Shown here: positions 24,571 to 32,492 of the stretch, in pieces
Layout: each line of letters starts with the position of its first letter
Position numbering within the stretch: the first letter of the stretch is position 1
From: Elusimicrobiota bacterium
Lineage (GTDB): Bacteria > Elusimicrobiota > Elusimicrobia > UBA1565 > UBA9628
Reading direction: 5' to 3'
DNA length: 64,000 nucleotides
NCBI GenBank assembly: GCA_016182905.1
Contig: JACPFR010000041.1
Coordinates: 1 to 64,000 of the forward strand
Notes under the pieces: model-generated
Seen by the model: only the letters and a program-made list of their open reading frames with translations
Database searches by the model: none
What the model was told of the DNA's origin: nothing
Translations under genes and position numbers: made by a program

Positions 24571-24576
24571 TATACT
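24571..24576 (+). promoter_or_regulatory. TATACT -10 box of the 48-residue gene
   Basis: TATACT lies 23 bp before ATG 24600. TTTACG at 24543-24548 is the only -35-like hexamer, but the spacing is 22 bp, so the -35 is doubtful. Confidence 0.35.
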
Positions 24577-24599
24577 CAAAGGGTTCAGGAGGTGCCTTT

Positions 24600-24746
24600 A
24601 TGGCCACCGAAAGGAAGGCGAAGAAGGGTCTGCGGCGGGCGCACCCCGACCGCCCCGGACACGTCGGCGAGGTCCGCATCCTGGAGTCCTCCCGGACGCG
24701 AGGCCTGAACATCCGCGTCCACCGTCCCTCGAAGCGCGCGCGCTGA
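24600..24746 (+). CDS. 48-residue Arg/Lys-rich small protein
   Basis: A short gene (48 codons plus TGA). AGGAGGT sits 7 nt before the ATG, a textbook ribosome binding site, and a TATACT box lies further upstream. The product starts MATERKAKKGLRRAHPDR, contains VGEVRILES, and ends RVHRPSKRAR; 16 of 48 residues are Lys or Arg. A basic, probably nucleic-acid-binding or ribosome-associated protein is plausible but unproven; I recognise no family. It ends 1 bp before the stop of the convergent PLD gene, which argues for a real gene in compact packing. Confidence 0.6.
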   Translation: MATERKAKKGLRRAHPDRPGHVGEVRILESSRTRGLNIRVHRPSKRAR

Positions 24747-24747
24747 G

Positions 24748-27675
24748 CTACGCGTCGGGCGTGGAGGCGGGGACCGCGAACTTCGGCTCGCGCCTCGGCG
24801 CGCGCGGCTTCATGCCCCGCTCGAACATCTGCAGGAAGGCGGCCGCGTAGCGCGCGATCTCGTCGGCGTCGTTGAAGAAGTTCGCGTTCTCGAAGCTCAG
24901 GGTCTCGGCGCGCGACGAGAAGTTGAAGGAGCCGCTCTCGAGCATCTTCCCGTCGAAGATGGCGAACTTGTTGTGCATCTTCTGGTAGCGCGGGTCGCGC
25001 GTCCGGTCGGGTCCGGCGATCAGACGCAGATCGAAGCCGTGCCAGGCGAACCACTCGTCGAGCTTCGAGGTCCCGGTCTGGCTCTTGTCCATGACGATCC
25101 GGACGTCGACGCCCCGCTCCTTGGCGCGCAGCAGCGCCTCGGCGATCGGCTGGGAGAAGAAGCTGAACATCGCGACCTGTATCGTGGCTTTCGAGGCCTC
25201 GATCGCCCGGATCAAGGCCTGCTCGATGCCCGCGTTGGGCGAGAACATGTGGACCGGGAAGCGCTGGCGGCCGAGCTTGATCGGCTTGTCGGTCTCCATC
25301 GGGGGATCGGGCGGCAGGGGCTTGCTCCTGCCGGCCATCTCGGGCTCGGCGTCGTCGGCCTCGGGCAGGGCGGCGTCGGTCCGGTTGACCACCTCGTCGA
25401 GCTTGTCCATGTCGACGTCCTCGGCGAGGGCGCGCATGTAGTCGAAATACCTGACGTAGCCCGAGACGCGGGCCTTCTCGATGGAGAAGAAGACGTTCTC
25501 GTAATGGTCCTCCTCCGACTGACGGGTGTAGTTGAAGGAGCCCATCGAGACGAGGCCGTCGTCGGCGATGATGAACTTGTTGTGCATGATGCCGCCGAGG
25601 CGGCCCTTGAGGAGGAGCACGTCGAAGCCTTCCTTGATGAGGTCGACGATCATCTGCTTCGGCTTGCGCGGGGTGACGCCGTCGTCCTCGTAGCCGGTCG
25701 TGTACACGTGGCTGCGGTCGAGCACGACCTCGATCTTGACCCCGCGCTTCTTCGCCCGGTGGAGCGCGTCCCAGACGCTCTCCATGTTGAACTCGTACAT
25801 CGCGATGCGCAGCGTCTTGGCGGCGGCGTCGATCTGCTTGACGAGCTCGGCCTCGATCGGCTCATGAGGGCGGATGGCGCTCGCGGGAAAGTCCACGCCG
25901 TTGAAGGCGACCCGGCGGGCCGGGGGCAGCGGATCGTGGCCGGGCTCGGGCGCCGGGGGCGGCCCGCGCGGCTCGAGGGCGTTCTCGCGCATCTGCGCGT
26001 CGGTCGGGACCTCGCCCTCGGGGTAGGCCGGGGCCGTCTCCGCGATGTCGAACATGTGCTGGAACGTCTTCGCGAAGGCCGCGACGTCGGTCTTGTCGTC
26101 GATGAAGTTCGCGTTCTCGAAGTTGGCGATGCCCGCGTTCTTGCTCGCGTTGCCCGAGCCGGTCTCCACGAGTTCGCCGTCGAAGATGAAGTACTTGTTG
26201 TGCATCTTCTCGGCGAGCGGGTAGTCGCTCTCCTCGCCGTTCGGGCCGCCGAGGATGCGGACCTGGATGCCGCGGCGCTGCAGCCAGCCCAGGAAGAGCT
26301 GGACGTGCTCGTGCTGGGTCTGGCTCTTGTCGGCGACGAGGCGGACCTTCACGCCGCGCTTGACGGCGCGCTCCAGGGCGTCGATGATCTTGCGGGAGGT
26401 GATGACGAAGGCCGCGGCGTCGACGGCGGTCTTGGAGGCGTCGATCGCGGCGGCGATCGAGTCCTCGAACAGCTCGCCGGGGTTGAAGATCCAGGCCGGC
26501 AGTCTGGTCCCGTTGAAGACGATCCGCTTCTGCGCGTCGGAGGGAGGCGCGGGGATGTCGAGCGTCCACTGCTTCGTCGCCGACTCGGCGACGCTGACGC
26601 TGAGCGCCCGCAGATGCGCCCAGGCGTCCTGGTAGGCCTTGACGCGGTCGGCGTCGGCGGAGAAGAGGACGTTCTCGTAGTGGTTCTTCTCCGAGGTGTA
26701 GGTCCAGTTGTAAGAGCCGAACTCGGCCATCTTGCCGTCGAACACGGCGAACTTGTGGTGGTTGATGCCGTACTTGGTCGGGCTGCCGATCACGGTGACG
26801 TCGACCTGGTTGCGGATCAGTGCCCAGATCTGCTCGCTGCGGTAGCGCTTGTAGTCGGCGTCGGGCTCGTTGCGCGGGTTGACGCTGGTGTCGCACAGGA
26901 TCACCTCGACCTTGACGCCGCGCTTCTTGGCGGCGAGCAGGGCCTTGAGGATCCCGCGCGAGGTGAACTCGTACAGCGCGATCTGGATGGAGTCCTTCGC
27001 GGTCTCGATGGCCCGGACGATGTGAGACTCGACGGGCTCGTTCGGCCGGAAGGCGACCGAGGGGAAGTTCTCCCCGTTGAACGCGACCGGGCGGGGGGTC
27101 GTCGGGCCGCCGCCGTCGTCGCCGGGCTGGGCGGGCGGGGGCGTCTTGACCTTGGCGAGCGGGTGGAACGCGCCCTCGGTGAAGGCGGCCAGGGAAGCGG
27201 GGACGTAGGACTCGACGCCGAGCTTGGCCTCGAAGGAGCGCGCGGCGTGCTCGCGGCCGCCGGCGAGGTCGCGAGCGTCGGGGGCCGGGGTCTCGAGCTC
27301 GGTCTTCAGGCCCTCGAGGGCGGTCTTCGGCGCCTGCTGCTCGCCGGGGCGGGCGGGCTTGCTCGGCTTGGCCGCGGCGGGCAGGACCGGCCGGGCGGCG
27401 AGCGCGGACGCAACGGCGGCGGCCGGCAGCGCGGGGATCGCGGCCGCCGGCGCGGCGAGGGACGGCGCGAGAGCCGGGGCCGTCAGAGCGGAGCCGGAAA
27501 GTCCGGGGGCGACCGGGGTCGGACCCGGGACGAACGATCCCGCCGTGCCGAACGAGCCGGAGACCGGCGCGATCGGGGCGCTGAGGCTGACCCGGACGGG
27601 TGCCGCGACTTGGGCGAAGACCGGCCCGGGTCCGGCGACGATGAGGGCGAGCGCGAGCCGCCACATTCGACGCAT
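24748..27675 (-). CDS. Exported protein with four phospholipase D-like domains
   Basis: 975 residues. A signal peptide (LALALIVAGPGPVFA) and about 150 residues of Ala/Pro-rich exported sequence precede four PLD-like domains. Each has the HxKx4D-type motif: NHHKFAVFDGKMAEFGSYN near residue 306, HNKYFIFDGELVETGSGN near 492, HNKFIIADDGLVSMGSFN near 698 and HNKFAIFDGKMLESGSFN near 899. PLD enzymes use pairs of HKD motifs for phosphodiester cleavage, so this could make two active sites. Substrates may be phospholipid or nucleic acid. ATG 27675 lies 7 nt after a TATACT box; an in-frame ATG at 27666 is the alternative. Confidence 0.85.
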   Translation of the reverse strand: MRRMWRLALALIVAGPGPVFAQVAAPVRVSLSAPIAPVSGSFGTAGSFVPGPTPVAPGLSGSALTAPALAPSLAAPAAAIPALPAAAVASALAARPVLPAAAKPSKPARPGEQQAPKTALEGLKTELETPAPDARDLAGGREHAARSFEAKLGVESYVPASLAAFTEGAFHPLAKVKTPPPAQPGDDGGGPTTPRPVAFNGENFPSVAFRPNEPVESHIVRAIETAKDSIQIALYEFTSRGILKALLAAKKRGVKVEVILCDTSVNPRNEPDADYKRYRSEQIWALIRNQVDVTVIGSPTKYGINHHKFAVFDGKMAEFGSYNWTYTSEKNHYENVLFSADADRVKAYQDAWAHLRALSVSVAESATKQWTLDIPAPPSDAQKRIVFNGTRLPAWIFNPGELFEDSIAAAIDASKTAVDAAAFVITSRKIIDALERAVKRGVKVRLVADKSQTQHEHVQLFLGWLQRRGIQVRILGGPNGEESDYPLAEKMHNKYFIFDGELVETGSGNASKNAGIANFENANFIDDKTDVAAFAKTFQHMFDIAETAPAYPEGEVPTDAQMRENALEPRGPPPAPEPGHDPLPPARRVAFNGVDFPASAIRPHEPIEAELVKQIDAAAKTLRIAMYEFNMESVWDALHRAKKRGVKIEVVLDRSHVYTTGYEDDGVTPRKPKQMIVDLIKEGFDVLLLKGRLGGIMHNKFIIADDGLVSMGSFNYTRQSEEDHYENVFFSIEKARVSGYVRYFDYMRALAEDVDMDKLDEVVNRTDAALPEADDAEPEMAGRSKPLPPDPPMETDKPIKLGRQRFPVHMFSPNAGIEQALIRAIEASKATIQVAMFSFFSQPIAEALLRAKERGVDVRIVMDKSQTGTSKLDEWFAWHGFDLRLIAGPDRTRDPRYQKMHNKFAIFDGKMLESGSFNFSSRAETLSFENANFFNDADEIARYAAAFLQMFERGMKPRAPRREPKFAVPASTPDA

Positions 27676-27682
27676 TGACGCC

Positions 27683-27688
27683 AGTATA
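27683..27688 (-). promoter_or_regulatory. TATACT box 7 nt before ATG (leaderless candidate)
   Basis: The minus strand reads TATACT, seven bases, then ATG 27675 of the PLD gene. No Shine-Dalgarno is present. Confidence 0.5.
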
Positions 27689-27743
27689 GCCTGCGTCCCC
27701 CCGGCCGGCTCAGGGGTATAGGGCCCAAGGACCGCGAGGCAAA

Positions 27744-27763
27744 GGGCCCGGAAAGCCGGGTCC
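27744..27763 (-). terminator. Short hairpin after the parvulin gene
   Basis: On the minus strand, 8-bp arms GGACCCGG and CCGGGCCC (one G-T pair) with loop CTTT are followed by TTTG, just downstream of the stop at 27775. A weak intrinsic terminator is possible. Confidence 0.35.
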
Positions 27764-27774
27764 GGAGGACCTAA

Positions 27775-28656
27775 CTACTTGCCTTTGGGCCGGCCGGGCG
27801 TCTTGATGTCGGCCTTGCGGCGCAGCTCGAGGAGGTACGGCTGGGAGGCGTCCTTGAGCTTCTCGGCGAGGAGCATCTCGCGGAGGTCTTCCTTGACCTC
27901 GTCGAACGACGCGGCCTGGGCGGCGCGCTTGGCGACGACCTGGAGGATGTGCTGGCCGCGGGGGCCGGGAACGATCTTCAGCTCGCCGGCGTCGAGGGAG
28001 AAGGCGACCTCGTCGATCTCGGGAGGCAGCATCCCGCGCGAGACGAAGCCGTAGTCGCCTCCGGCGGCCTTGCCGCTGGCGGCCAGCGACTTCTCGCGGG
28101 CCAGGGCCTGAAAGTCCGCGCCGCCCTTGATCTTGGCGGCGAGCTCGTTCGCGTCGGCCTCGTTCTTCGCCAGGATGTGGCGCAGGTGCACGGCCTCGGG
28201 CTTGCCGAGCTTGTCCTTGTTGGCGTCGAAGGCCTTCTTCAGCTCGTCGTCGCCGACCTTGATGCCTTTGGCGTCCATGACGAGGCGCTCCCGCACGAGC
28301 TCCTCGGCGAGGTCCTCCCGGACCTTGGCGACCGTCGTCCCGGCCTGCTCGAGCTGGCTGACGAGGAGCTCGCGGCTGCCGAACTGGGCCTGGAGCCGGG
28401 CGAAGCGGCGGTCCACCTCGGCGGGGGCGGCCGTGATCTTCTTGGAGGCCGCGGCCTGGCGCATGAGCAGCTCGTCGATCATCTCCTCGAGCGTCTGGGA
28501 GCCGTAGCGCTTCCAGAGGCGCTCCAGCACCTCGGACTGCCGGATGGCCGTGCCGTTGACGCGCACGACGTCGAAGTCGCCGGGGACGGCCGCGGCGTGG
28601 GCGGCGGGAACGAGGGCGGCAATCAGCGCGGCGGCGGCGATGGCGTTGCGGTACAT
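27775..28656 (-). CDS. Periplasmic SurA/PrsA-like parvulin peptidyl-prolyl isomerase
   Basis: 293 residues. A signal peptide (MYRNAIAAAALIAALVPAAHA) is followed by an N-terminal chaperone region (QTLEEMIDELLMRQAA) and one parvulin domain (VHLRHILAKNEADANELA, then GGDYGFVSRGMLPPEIDEVAFSL and RGQHILQVV). Its role is folding of exported or outer-membrane proteins in the periplasm. AAGGAGA 4 nt before ATG 28656 fixes the start; the longer upstream frame is not protein-like. Confidence 0.9.
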   Translation of the reverse strand: MYRNAIAAAALIAALVPAAHAAAVPGDFDVVRVNGTAIRQSEVLERLWKRYGSQTLEEMIDELLMRQAAASKKITAAPAEVDRRFARLQAQFGSRELLVSQLEQAGTTVAKVREDLAEELVRERLVMDAKGIKVGDDELKKAFDANKDKLGKPEAVHLRHILAKNEADANELAAKIKGGADFQALAREKSLAASGKAAGGDYGFVSRGMLPPEIDEVAFSLDAGELKIVPGPRGQHILQVVAKRAAQAASFDEVKEDLREMLLAEKLKDASQPYLLELRRKADIKTPGRPKGK

Positions 28657-28683
28657 GGGCTCTCCTTTAATAGTGCGGAGATG

Positions 28684-28691
28684 ATATAATA
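28684..28691. promoter_or_regulatory. Bidirectional AT-rich -10 region
   Basis: ATATAATA contains TATAAT (28685-28690) for the plus-strand DUF971 operon, 21 bp before its ATG at 28712. It also contains TATTAT on the minus strand, about 30 bp before the parvulin ATG. No convincing -35 was found for either. Confidence 0.45.
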
Positions 28692-28711
28692 AAATTCTGA
28701 AGAACCCTGTC

Positions 28712-29047
28712 ATGCTGAATTTCACTCCCCGCTCCATCGAGAAAGTCGAGGACGCCCGCCTGCGCATCGTCTGGGACGACGGCCACCAGACCGAGCTGCC
28801 CTTCCATCTTCTGCGCCGCCATTGTCCCTGCGCCATGTGCAAGGACGAGTGGACGGGGGAATCCCTGCTCGATCCCGCGACCGTGCCCGAAACCCTCGGC
28901 GCCACGCGCGCCGACGTCGTCGGAAACTACGCGCTGAGCTTCGCGTTCAGCGACGGCCACGGCACGGGCATCTACACCTTCGAGATGCTGCGCAAGCTCT
29001 GCCGCTGCAAGGACTGCGAGTATCACCCGGGCTCGGAGACCAACTGA
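28712..29047 (+). CDS. DUF971 (GBBH-like N-terminal domain) protein
   Basis: 111 residues with the DUF971 layout: RIVWDDGHQTELPFHLLRRH, then CPCAMCKDEWTG, and a closing CRCKDCEYHPG. The two Cys clusters suggest metal binding. Related domains occur in gamma-butyrobetaine hydroxylase and in proteins linked to Fe-S or carnitine metabolism, but the bacterial role is unsettled. It opens the plus-strand operon, and its TGA overlaps the tryptophanase ATG. Confidence 0.8.
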   Translation: MLNFTPRSIEKVEDARLRIVWDDGHQTELPFHLLRRHCPCAMCKDEWTGESLLDPATVPETLGATRADVVGNYALSFAFSDGHGTGIYTFEMLRKLCRCKDCEYHPGSETN

Positions 29048-30435
29048 TGGACGAGGGCTGGAAGACGATCATCGAGCCGTTCAAGATCAAGAGCGTCGAG
29101 CCGCTCGGCTTCACGACGCGCGCGCAGCGCGAGAAGGCCCTGCGCGACGCGGACTAAAACCTGTTCTCCATCCCCGCCGACAAGGTCCTCATCGACCTGC
29201 TGACCGACTCCGGCACCTCGGCGATGTCCGCCGAGCAGTGGTCGGCGATCATGCGCGGCGACGAGTCGTACGCCGGCGCGCGCAGCTTCTACGAGCTGGA
29301 GCGGACGGTGCGCGACCTGACCGGCCTGCGCTTCGTGATGCCCGTCCACCAGGGGCGCGCGGCCGAGCGGGTCCTGTTCTCCGTCGCGGGCGGCAAGGGC
29401 AAGGTCGTCCTTTCGAACTCCCACTTCGACACGACGCGCGCCAACGTCGAGGCGTCCGGCGCCGAGGCGATCGACCTGCCGGTCCCCGAGGCGCTCGACT
29501 TCGCGTCGCCCGGCGACTTCAAGGGCGACATCGACCTGCGCGCGCTCGAGGCGAAGCTCAAGGAGCTCGGCCGCGAGCGGGTCACGATGATCGTGATGAC
29601 GCTGACGAACAACTCCCTCGGCGGCCAGCCCGTCTCGATGGCGAACCTGCGCGCGGCCGCCGAGATCGCCCGGCACTACAAGGTCCCGCTCTTCCTCGAC
29701 ATCGCGCGCTTCGCCGAGAACGCCTGGTTCATCAAGCGCCGCGAGTCCGGGTACGCCACGCGGCCGGTGCGCGAGATCGTCCGGGAGATGTTCTCCTACG
29801 CCGACGGCTGCTGGATGAGCGCGAAGAAGGACGCCTTCGTCAACATCGGCGGCTTCCTCGCGCTCAACGACGAGAAGTGGATGAACGAGGCGCGCGAGAC
29901 GCTCATCCTCGGCGAGGGCTTCACCACCTACGGCGGCCTGGCGGGCCGGGACCTGGAAGCGATGGCCGTCGGCCTGCGCGAGGTCCTCGACGAGCACTAT
30001 CTCGAGTACCGCATCCGCTCGATCGAATACCTCGGAGACGGCCTGCGCAAGGCGGGCGTTCCGATCGTGGAGCCGCCCGGCGGCCACGCCGTCTACCTCG
30101 ACGCCCGGCGCCTGCTGCCGCACATCCCGGCCTCCGGCTATCCGGCCCAGGCCCTGGCCTGCGAGCTGTATCTGACGGCGGGCGTGCGCTCGGTCGAGAT
30201 CGGGTCCCTGATGTTCGGCCGCCGCGAGGACGGGAAGTTCCTGCCCGCGCGCATGGAGCTCGTGCGCCTGGCGATCCCGCGCCGCGTGTACACGCAGAGC
30301 CACGTGGACTTCCTGATCGAGGTCGTCTCCGACGTCGCCCGGCGCGCGAAGTCGATCCGGCCGCTGCGGCTGGTGTCGGCGTCGCCGCGCCTGGCCCATT
30401 TCACCGCGAAGCTGGCACCCGAGGTCCTGGCGTGA
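29047..30435 (+). pseudogene. tnaA: Tryptophanase/tyrosine phenol-lyase gene interrupted by one in-frame TAA
   Basis: The PLP beta-eliminating lyase frame begins at ATG 29047 with EPFKIKSVEPLGFTTRAQRE. Codon 37 is TAA (29155-29157), exactly where the family has Tyr or Met before N-P/L-F. The same frame continues with KVLIDLLTDSGTSAMS and is intact to 30435. The PLP lysine context SAKKDAFVNIGGF, the GDESYAGARSFY motif and the end SPRLAHFTAKL are present. TAC to TAA is one base. Tryptophanase makes indole, pyruvate and ammonia. Restart at ATG 29224 would remove 59 conserved residues and has no Shine-Dalgarno. It may be a pseudogene or a sequence error; recoding is unlikely because TAA ends other genes here. 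Confidence 0.85.
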
Positions 30436-32492
30436 ACCCGAAGGGCCGCGTCCTGCTCGTCGGCGCCGATACCGCGCTCGTCAACGAGATGGCGCCGTCC
30501 ATGGTCGGCCGGGAGTTCGAGCTGGTCGCCTCGCCCGACGCCCGCGCCGCCGCGCTGCGCCTGGCCACCGAGGCCTTCTCCGCCGTCGTGATCGACGCGA
30601 CCCGCGTGCCGCCGGCGGACCGCGACTCGCTCTCCCACCTGCAGAAGGACAAGGGCGGCTTCGCGTTGTTCGTCCTGGAGCCCGCGACCTTGCTCTCGCC
30701 CGCGCAGGCGGCGCCGCTGCGCCGGCTGATGTGGCCGTCGCCGAAGGGCTTCCTCGACCAGGTGCGCGCCGTCGAAGTCCCCGTCGTCTTCCTCGTCGAG
30801 CAGAGCCTGTACATCGCCCAGGCGGTCCAGAACGCCCTGCGGCAGTCCGGCATCGTCTTCATCCAGATGGAGACCCCGGTCGGGCTCGTCGAGATGCTGG
30901 CCGATCAGAACCGCCTCGCCGAGGAGCAGCGCGCCTCGGCGCAGAAGGCGACCGGCTTCTGGGAGCGGCTCGCCGGCAAGGCCGAGGAGGCCGAGGCGCC
31001 GCAGGCGATGCTCGGCAAGGTGGCGGTCGTGCGCTTCAGCCGGGCCTGGGCCGACGCCGCGGCCCTCGACGCCAAGCTGCGCCAGACGATCCCCGGCGCC
31101 GTCGCCTACCAGGTGACGACCGTCGATCCCATCCGCGCCGCGACGGCGTCCGTCAAGGGCGGCGTTCCCACGGTCCTGCCGCGCGAGGCGGCCGTTCGCG
31201 TCGCCGAGATCCTGACCGACGGGCTCGAGGCGGTGCGCTCCGGCCCTCGCGAGGTCGAGCGCATCCTCCTCATCGACAACGAGCTGACCACGCTGGCGCG
31301 CCTCTCCGAGGCCCTGCTCGCGCGCGGCTACGAGGTCGCGACGACGACCGACGGCGAAGAGGGCATGCGGCTCATGGAGAAGAAGCCCTTCGCGCTCGCG
31401 GCCGTCGGCGGCAGCGCCCTGGAGGCGACGAAGCTCGCCGGGGCTAAGCTGGCCCTGGCGATGCGCGAGAAGGACAAGGACCTGCGCATCGTCCTCATGA
31501 TCGACCAGTTCCCGGCCCAGGACGCGCTCAAGGGCGTCAGCCGCGCCGTCGAGCTCGGCCTCGACGACGCCATCCTCAAGCCCATCGACGTCACGCGCCT
31601 GATGCTCTCCATCGAGCGCGCGCTCGAGCGCCGCTTCCTGCTCCTCGAGAACCTCCGCCTGCGCAAGGCCGCCGAGGTCGCCGCGCAGAAGCTCGCCGAG
31701 GTCAACGGCTTCCAGACCAAGTTCTTCGCGACCGTCGCGCACGACGTCAAGAACCCGCTGACCGCCATCCTCGGCTACTCCGAGGTGCTCGGCATGCGGC
31801 TGAAGGACAAGCCCGACGACCTCAAGTGCGCCTCGCACATCCATAACGCGGCGAAGACCTTGAACCTGCTCGTCTCCGACCTCGTGGACCTGGCCGCCAT
31901 CGAGTCCGGCAAGCTTCGCGTCGAGATCGGGGCCATGGACCTCGCCGCCGTCATCAACGAGGTCAAGTCGCGGGTGGACGTCGTCGCCTCGCGCAAGCAG
32001 ATCCAGTTCGGGACGGCCCTCCCCGCCGCGATCCCTCCGCTGCAGGGCGACCCCAACCGCATCGGCCAGGTCATCCAGAACCTGAGCACGAACGCGATCC
32101 AGTACACGAAAGAAGGCGGCAAGGTCGTCATCGAGGTCCGGGTCGAGCCCGAGTGGGTCATCGTCGGCGTGCGCGACACCGGCATCGGCATCTCCAAAGA
32201 GGACCTTCCGCGCGTCTGGGAGCGCTTCTTCCAGACGAAGGAGGCGCAGACGATGCGCAAGGCCGGCTTCGGCCTGGGCCTGAAGATCTCGCGCGAGATC
32301 GTGCAGATGCACGGCGGCGACATGGGCATCGAGTCCGAGCTCGGCGTCGGCTCCTTCTTCTTCTTCAAGCTGCCGATCCCCAAGACGCAGCCGGCGACGG
32401 CCGCCGCGCCGCCCGCGCCTCCGGCGCCGCCGGGCCCGGCCATGATCCGCATGGCCACGCAGCCCCCGCCGACGAACCCGCCGGGGGCCTGA
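30432..32492 (+). CDS. Cytoplasmic histidine kinase with two degenerate receiver-like domains
   Basis: 686 residues, starting GTG 30432, which overlaps the preceding stop (GTGA). An N-terminal receiver-like region (GRVLLVGADTALVNEM) and a second near residue 280 (RILLIDNELTTLARL) both lack the usual phospho-acceptor Asp; the second has AAVGGSAL at that place but keeps the LKP lysine. A HisKA box (FFATVAHDVKNPLTAILGYS, His near 440) and HATPase (NLSTNAIQYTK, DTGIGISKED, GFGLGLKISREI) follow, then a Pro-rich tail. No membrane segments. It is probably a signalling hub reading protein partners; the link to the neighbouring oxidase genes is only contextual. Confidence 0.8.
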   Translation: MNPKGRVLLVGADTALVNEMAPSMVGREFELVASPDARAAALRLATEAFSAVVIDATRVPPADRDSLSHLQKDKGGFALFVLEPATLLSPAQAAPLRRLMWPSPKGFLDQVRAVEVPVVFLVEQSLYIAQAVQNALRQSGIVFIQMETPVGLVEMLADQNRLAEEQRASAQKATGFWERLAGKAEEAEAPQAMLGKVAVVRFSRAWADAAALDAKLRQTIPGAVAYQVTTVDPIRAATASVKGGVPTVLPREAAVRVAEILTDGLEAVRSGPREVERILLIDNELTTLARLSEALLARGYEVATTTDGEEGMRLMEKKPFALAAVGGSALEATKLAGAKLALAMREKDKDLRIVLMIDQFPAQDALKGVSRAVELGLDDAILKPIDVTRLMLSIERALERRFLLLENLRLRKAAEVAAQKLAEVNGFQTKFFATVAHDVKNPLTAILGYSEVLGMRLKDKPDDLKCASHIHNAAKTLNLLVSDLVDLAAIESGKLRVEIGAMDLAAVINEVKSRVDVVASRKQIQFGTALPAAIPPLQGDPNRIGQVIQNLSTNAIQYTKEGGKVVIEVRVEPEWVIVGVRDTGIGISKEDLPRVWERFFQTKEAQTMRKAGFGLGLKISREIVQMHGGDMGIESELGVGSFFFFKLPIPKTQPATAAAPPAPPAPPGPAMIRMATQPPPTNPPGA

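Noticed and set aside
29155-29157. Programmed recoding of TAA in the tryptophanase gene
   Set aside because: UAA is not used for Sec or Pyl, and TAA is a normal stop for the nuclease, SRPBCC and tetraheme genes in the window; nonsense mutation or error is simpler.
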